From Bacteroidales bacterium (GTDB taxonomy: Bacteria; Bacteroidota; Bacteroidia; Bacteroidales; P3), in NCBI GenBank assembly GCA_017480145.1, contig JAFVBF010000060.1, positions 26,482 through 90,481 of the forward strand: a stretch of 64,000 bases of DNA, read 5' to 3'. Below, piece after piece: positions 60,524-64,000 of the stretch. Within the stretch, counting starts at the first letter, position 1; each line of letters opens with the position of its first letter. The notes beneath the pieces were generated by a model. That model saw only the letters and a program-made list of their open reading frames with translations. It was not told where the DNA came from and did no database searches. The position numbers and the translations under genes are program-made.

Positions 60524-63409
60524 CTACCGCAGCACGGCGATGCGCTGGACGTGGTAGTTGCCTATGCGCACTATGTAGATGCCTGTGGAGGGGACGGTGA
60601 TGCGTAGAGGGTCATGCGCCCCGTGGCGGACGGACACCATCCGTCCCCGCACATCGTAGAGTCTCACTGGTAGCCCGCTGGCACCTTCCACCACCACCTG
60701 TCCTCCCGCCGAGTATGTCCTAACCCCGTCGGGCAACGAGGCGCTGCTGATGCCCTCCGTGCCCGAGGTGTCCTGCGGCATGTCGGGGTCAGCCACAAAG
60801 ATAGCGGTGATCAGCGTGTCCGAGGTTACCACCATGTAGCGCGGGTTCTGCCTGCTGCCATCGCTCCAATGGCTAAAGACGAAGCCGTAGTATGGGTTGG
60901 CCTGAATTTGTGCCTGCCGGTTGAAACAAGAGGGTGTCTGTATGACCGTAACGCTGCCTAGGTTGATGTCGCTTGACGTGGCCGAGAACAACCAGTCAAA
61001 CTGTCCCTCGATATTGTTGAAGTGGCTCCAGTAAGGTGCGTTCTGGTAAGCTTCCACGGCCACACAGGGCACATTGAGCGTGATGTTGTCGTCCACATCC
61101 TCGAAGGTGCCCCGGTCCACCACTGGCGGGTTGAATGCTCGCGAGGTGATGCGCCGTATCTCAGTGCAACCAGAGAATGCGTCCGCGGCAATGGTGGTCA
61201 CTCCGCGTCCGAGAGTGACGTTGGTAATGTGGTCGCAACCCTCAAAGGTTCTGGACCCTATGGCAGAAAGTTCGTTGCCCATCTCAACGGACGAAAGTCG
61301 TCCACATCCTCGAAAGGCACTGCTGCCCAGTTCCTTGATGTTGGGCACCACAATATGCCCCGCCATATTGCCGTTATCAGCAAAGGCATTACTGCCAATA
61401 GTGCGGAGACGGTTGTCCACAGACATCAGTATAGAGCCTATCCCGCACCTCTCGAACATGGAGGGATTGATGTCCGTGACATTGTCCTGAATGACCAGCG
61501 TGTTGATTTTTATATTGCCGTATTTAAATGTGTTTTTCACATTTGTGGCGCCATACACCATGACGTTTGCAGAACCATCCAAGCCGTATTCGCCTATGTA
61601 GGCGAAGTTCTTGCCGATAGTGATCGTGTCGAACAGGCAGTCGCTGAAGGCATGATGTTCCAATCTGATGCAGTTGGTCAGGTCGAGGTTCACACGCTGC
61701 ATTTGGTCCCAGAAGGGGAAGGTTCCATCGAATGCGTAAGCTCCTACCACCTCGACAGAGTCCCCCCATATGAAATCGGTAACGCTGAACAAGGACCCGA
61801 AAGACCCTGGGGGTATGAGTTTTACGCGGGGGCCGATAACCAGACGGGTTACTTTTCTACAACGTGCAAATGCCGCAAGAGAGCGGGTCGTATCCACCAT
61901 TCTGGTACAATACTCCGCATTGAAGACAATGGACTCCAGATTGGAAAAACTCCGGAAGGCCGTGTCCTCCACCGTGCTGACATGCTCGCCAAGGGTTAGG
62001 CTGGTAATGCCCTCCTTCACGTTCTTTGGTACAAAGTCCTTTGTAAACTTAGCCGCATCGAAAACCAAAGTCCGCAGTCCCGTGCAGCCATAGAAGGCAT
62101 CTCTGGGGGCGGTGCTCCCGTATCCGAAAGAGAGGTATGAAGCACGTGAACATCCTCTGAAGGCCTCAGATCCGACCCGAACATTTTCCGGAATGATGAT
62201 GGAGTCTATCTTTGTACCAGCGAATGCCTGATTTCCGACATAGGTTATGCTTCGGGGTATGTTGGCACTGGTTAGGCTGGTGCAGTAAGAGAATGCACCC
62301 TCTCCAATAGTGGTTACAGTGTTAGGTATGGTTACATTTTGCAGTCCAGGAGAACAAAATGTGAGAAATGTCTTAGTACTATCATCATAAAACAACTCAT
62401 CCTCGAAATACCCACTGACACGATGCGCACCCCAAGGGGACCCAGATGCGTGGCAAAGATTAAAAATATGAGCCGCATTACGGAACGCCTCCCCGCCGAT
62501 GGTGGTTACAGAGTTAGGTATGGAGACGCTGATTAATCTGGTGCAACCATAGAATGCAGAATCCCCGATGGTGGTTACAGAGTTGGGAATGTTGACATTG
62601 GTCAGGCTGTTGCAGCCACTGAAGGCAGATTTTCCAATCTTGGTTACAGAGTTAGGTATGGTGACGCTGGTCAAACTGGTGCATGATTGGAAGATGCCAT
62701 TTGCGATGGTGGTTACGGAGTTGGGAATGTTGGCGTTGGTCAGGCTGGTGCATCTATAGAATGCAGAATCCCCGATGGTGGTTACAGAGTTGGGAATGTT
62801 GACATTGGTCAAGCTGGTGCAGCCACTGAAGGCAAATTTTCCAATCTTGGTTACGGAGTTAGGTATGGTGACGCTGGTCAAACTGGTGCATGATAGGAAG
62901 ATGCCATCTGCGAGGGTGGTTACGGAGTTGGGAATATTGACGTTGGTCAGGCTTCTGCAGTCAGAGAAGGCAAAATTCTCGATGGTGGTTACGGAGTTAG
63001 GTATGATGACGCTGGTCAGGCTGGTGCAGATTGCGAAGGCTTCGAGTCGGATGGTGGTTACGGAGTTAGGTATGGTGACGCTGGTCAAGCTGGTGCAAAA
63101 CATAAATGTAAAACTATCAATGATAGTGACGGCATAGGTACGCCCATTGGAACTATTCCTAACACTATCGGGAATAGTCAAATCCCCAGTGGGCACACTA
63201 AAACCATAATACCCATCATGACTTATCGACCTTTCATCATATTTTGGATATGTTACGGATACCTCTCTGCCAGACGAAGTTGTCACATACTTGAAATAGA
63301 GTGTCTGGCCGCTTGGGACAGTTGCAGAAAAATCAAAGTCTGCGAACAATTGCGGTGTAAGGACGAAATACAGGAATAACAACAGGGCGAAGGGAATTGC
63401 TTTTCGCAT
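60524..63409 (-). CDS. BspA-like leucine-rich-repeat surface protein with type IX (type A) sorting domain
   Basis: 961 residues from the ATG at 63409 (MRKAIPFALLLFLYFVL signal peptide). Residues ~95-320 hold at least eight near-identical 23-residue units of the form IPNSVTTIGDSAFxxCTSLTxV. More diverged LRR_5 units continue to about 755. A divergent InlB-like beta-repeat follows at about 800-875 (YGFVFSHWSDGSRQNPRYMV). The last ~75 residues (VRLYDVRGRMVSVRHG to YIVRIGNYHVQRIAVL) are a type A type IX sorting signal, so surface attachment or release is expected. BspA relatives bind host matrix proteins; here that is inference. Confidence 0.9.
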   Translation of the reverse strand: MRKAIPFALLLFLYFVLTPQLFADFDFSATVPSGQTLYFKYVTTSSGREVSVTYPKYDERSISHDGYYGFSVPTGDLTIPDSVRNSSNGRTYAVTIIDSFTFMFCTSLTSVTIPNSVTTIRLEAFAICTSLTSVIIPNSVTTIENFAFSDCRSLTNVNIPNSVTTLADGIFLSCTSLTSVTIPNSVTKIGKFAFSGCTSLTNVNIPNSVTTIGDSAFYRCTSLTNANIPNSVTTIANGIFQSCTSLTSVTIPNSVTKIGKSAFSGCNSLTNVNIPNSVTTIGDSAFYGCTRLISVSIPNSVTTIGGEAFRNAAHIFNLCHASGSPWGAHRVSGYFEDELFYDDSTKTFLTFCSPGLQNVTIPNTVTTIGEGAFSYCTSLTSANIPRSITYVGNQAFAGTKIDSIIIPENVRVGSEAFRGCSRASYLSFGYGSTAPRDAFYGCTGLRTLVFDAAKFTKDFVPKNVKEGITSLTLGEHVSTVEDTAFRSFSNLESIVFNAEYCTRMVDTTRSLAAFARCRKVTRLVIGPRVKLIPPGSFGSLFSVTDFIWGDSVEVVGAYAFDGTFPFWDQMQRVNLDLTNCIRLEHHAFSDCLFDTITIGKNFAYIGEYGLDGSANVMVYGATNVKNTFKYGNIKINTLVIQDNVTDINPSMFERCGIGSILMSVDNRLRTIGSNAFADNGNMAGHIVVPNIKELGSSAFRGCGRLSSVEMGNELSAIGSRTFEGCDHITNVTLGRGVTTIAADAFSGCTEIRRITSRAFNPPVVDRGTFEDVDDNITLNVPCVAVEAYQNAPYWSHFNNIEGQFDWLFSATSSDINLGSVTVIQTPSCFNRQAQIQANPYYGFVFSHWSDGSRQNPRYMVVTSDTLITAIFVADPDMPQDTSGTEGISSASLPDGVRTYSAGGQVVVEGASGLPVRLYDVRGRMVSVRHGAHDPLRITVPSTGIYIVRIGNYHVQRIAVLR
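62551..62964 (-). repeat. 207-bp higher-order tandem duplication in the leucine-rich-repeat gene
   Basis: The sequence AGAATGCAGAATCCCCGATGG starts at 62551 and again at 62758, exactly 207 bases apart (three 69-bp units). The three-unit protein block ...ADGIF/KIGKFAF/TIGDSAF recurs accordingly with few changes. Within this, 69-bp units also resemble one another. Confidence 0.8.
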
Positions 63410-63493
63410 GGTTTTGGGAGTTTGTATGTCTAGAGCCGATCCCGTAGTGCTCGGCGTAATGTTTTTTTTTTGATTCAATCATGAAGACATGAA

Positions 63494-63537
63494 ATAAAAA
63501 GCGCGGGATCTTACTTTCTTGCTTATCCCGCACTTTG
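63494..63537 (-). terminator. Terminator-like hairpin in the leader of the leucine-rich-repeat gene
   Basis: On the minus strand GTGCGGGAT pairs with ATCCCGCGC (one G-T), followed by TTTTTATTTC. It lies between the candidate promoter at 63608-63601 and the start codon at 63409. It is either an attenuator or the end of an upstream minus-strand transcript beyond the window. Confidence 0.6.
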
Positions 63538-63600
63538 AGGCTCTCGCATCACCTGGTCAAACAAGATAAGCAATGCCGAAGCCCGTGCTGGCGATATATA

Positions 63601-63608
63601 CAAAGGTA
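63601..63608 (-). promoter_or_regulatory. -7 promoter element candidate for the leucine-rich-repeat gene
   Basis: The minus strand reads TACCTTTG, which fits TAnnTTTG, giving a leader of about 185 bases that contains the terminator-like hairpin. Confidence 0.4.
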
Positions 63609-63980
63609 TATACCCAACACATGGACGCGAACCATTGCCCTATCGCAGTTTGACAAAAGAATTTGCGAGATACCAAAGTGCTGCGGATAAAACGTTCAGT
63701 ACACGTCTTATTTTATTCTTTTGCCATCCTCGCCCACATGACACGTCGCTATGCCCCGGCGCGAGAGAGGAACGCTGTATAAATGCGAGTTTTTTCAGAA
63801 ATGGTATACGTCCCGTTTTTTTTTATATTCACCAAGCCTGTTTTGCTGGTAAAAGTTTGGTGATGAAGTATTAACAAAGTATAGGTCTCTTTCGCATGAC
63901 AGGGATGTGGATACTCAGCATGGCTTATGGACAACCCCGATGTGGAAAGCATAGTCCGCTTGGAAATAGAACAGGGCGGG

Positions 63981-64000
63981 CCTGCGCCAATTGGCGCAGG
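63981..64000. repeat. Perfect 20-bp palindrome at the window end
   Basis: CCTGCGCCAATTGGCGCAGG equals its own reverse complement. It may continue as part of a larger element outside the window. Confidence 0.8.

Larger units (their letters stand above)
63538..64000. other. Right-edge region without assignable gene
   Basis: Short frames on both strands (63635-63874 plus, 63749-63952 minus) overlap and match nothing I know. Two plus-strand frames starting at 63920 and 63927 remain open to the window edge; either could be the start of a gene, but too little is visible. Confidence 0.3.

Noticed and set aside
61022-61999. 325-codon plus-strand frame opposite the leucine-rich-repeat gene
   Set aside because: Mirrors the repeat structure of the real minus-strand gene, which has a signal peptide, LRRs and a sorting domain.
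62500-63110. CRISPR-like appearance of regularly spaced repeats
   Set aside because: The 69-bp periodicity is that of 23-residue leucine-rich repeats in an open coding frame; repeats are contiguous with no unique spacers.
63749-63952. 67-codon minus-strand frame near the right edge
   Set aside because: Overlaps another open frame on the opposite strand; neither has recognisable similarity or a promoter.

Overview
The window is a contiguous stretch of a Bacteroidota chromosome, most likely order Bacteroidales (Prevotella- or Bacteroides-like). The evidence is the sequence of the ribosomal proteins, a zinc-free L36, recurring TAnnTTTGC promoter elements in place of sigma-70 boxes, the gliding/type IX lipoprotein GldD, three secreted proteins ending in type IX sorting domains, and A-rich leaders instead of strong Shine-Dalgarno sites. 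Genus cannot be fixed from the sequence alone.

Layout. 1-15972: the S10-spc-alpha ribosomal superoperon, from a truncated rpsJ to rplQ, with secY, map, infA and rpoA, ending in a strong terminator. Many of its spacers are long and closed by inverted repeats. 15973-17196: a gene-free stretch with a MITE-like element bounded by 15-bp inverted repeats, a tRNA-Ala(CGC) and a 22-bp-stem hairpin. 17197-22862: comM, gldD, iorAB and aroE. 23054-30142: fabH-fabF-fabZ-fabG, a terminator, then etfB-etfA-acyl-CoA dehydrogenase. 30324-32046 (minus): SPFH membrane protein, ribbon-helix-helix protein and a small membrane protein behind a palindromic operator candidate. 32247-34789: aroQ, then panC, a holin-like membrane protein and a Sua5/YciO protein on the minus strand. 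35069-40579: a type IX cargo protein and a GH3 glycosidase. 40658-44307: birA, frr and pyrH (minus) and eno (plus).

44795-47987 (minus) is a compact redox cluster: a MarR regulator followed by a ferritin-like protein, a small winged-helix protein, an atypical rubredoxin, an FMN split-barrel protein and an atypical FAD disulfide-reductase-like protein. 48243-54279 holds an AlkZ-related gene, then on the minus strand a type IX cargo protein, nadK, a lipoprotein with an all-cysteine Rieske-like motif, a ureohydrolase-fold protein, a pnuC-type transporter and thiamine pyrophosphokinase. 54904-59867 is a TolC-HlyD-two-permease export operon without an ATPase. 60524-63409 (minus) is a BspA-like leucine-rich-repeat surface protein.

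The two blocks most likely to reward study are the MarR-controlled redox cluster, where three of the proteins depart from the metal or catalytic residues of their families, and the iorAB / fabHFZG / etfBA-ACAD neighbourhood. The latter holds condensing, dehydrating and ketoreducing enzymes with no ACP and no classical enoyl reductase, next to an ETF-linked dehydrogenase. No complete insertion sequence, CRISPR array, rRNA or phage region was seen.
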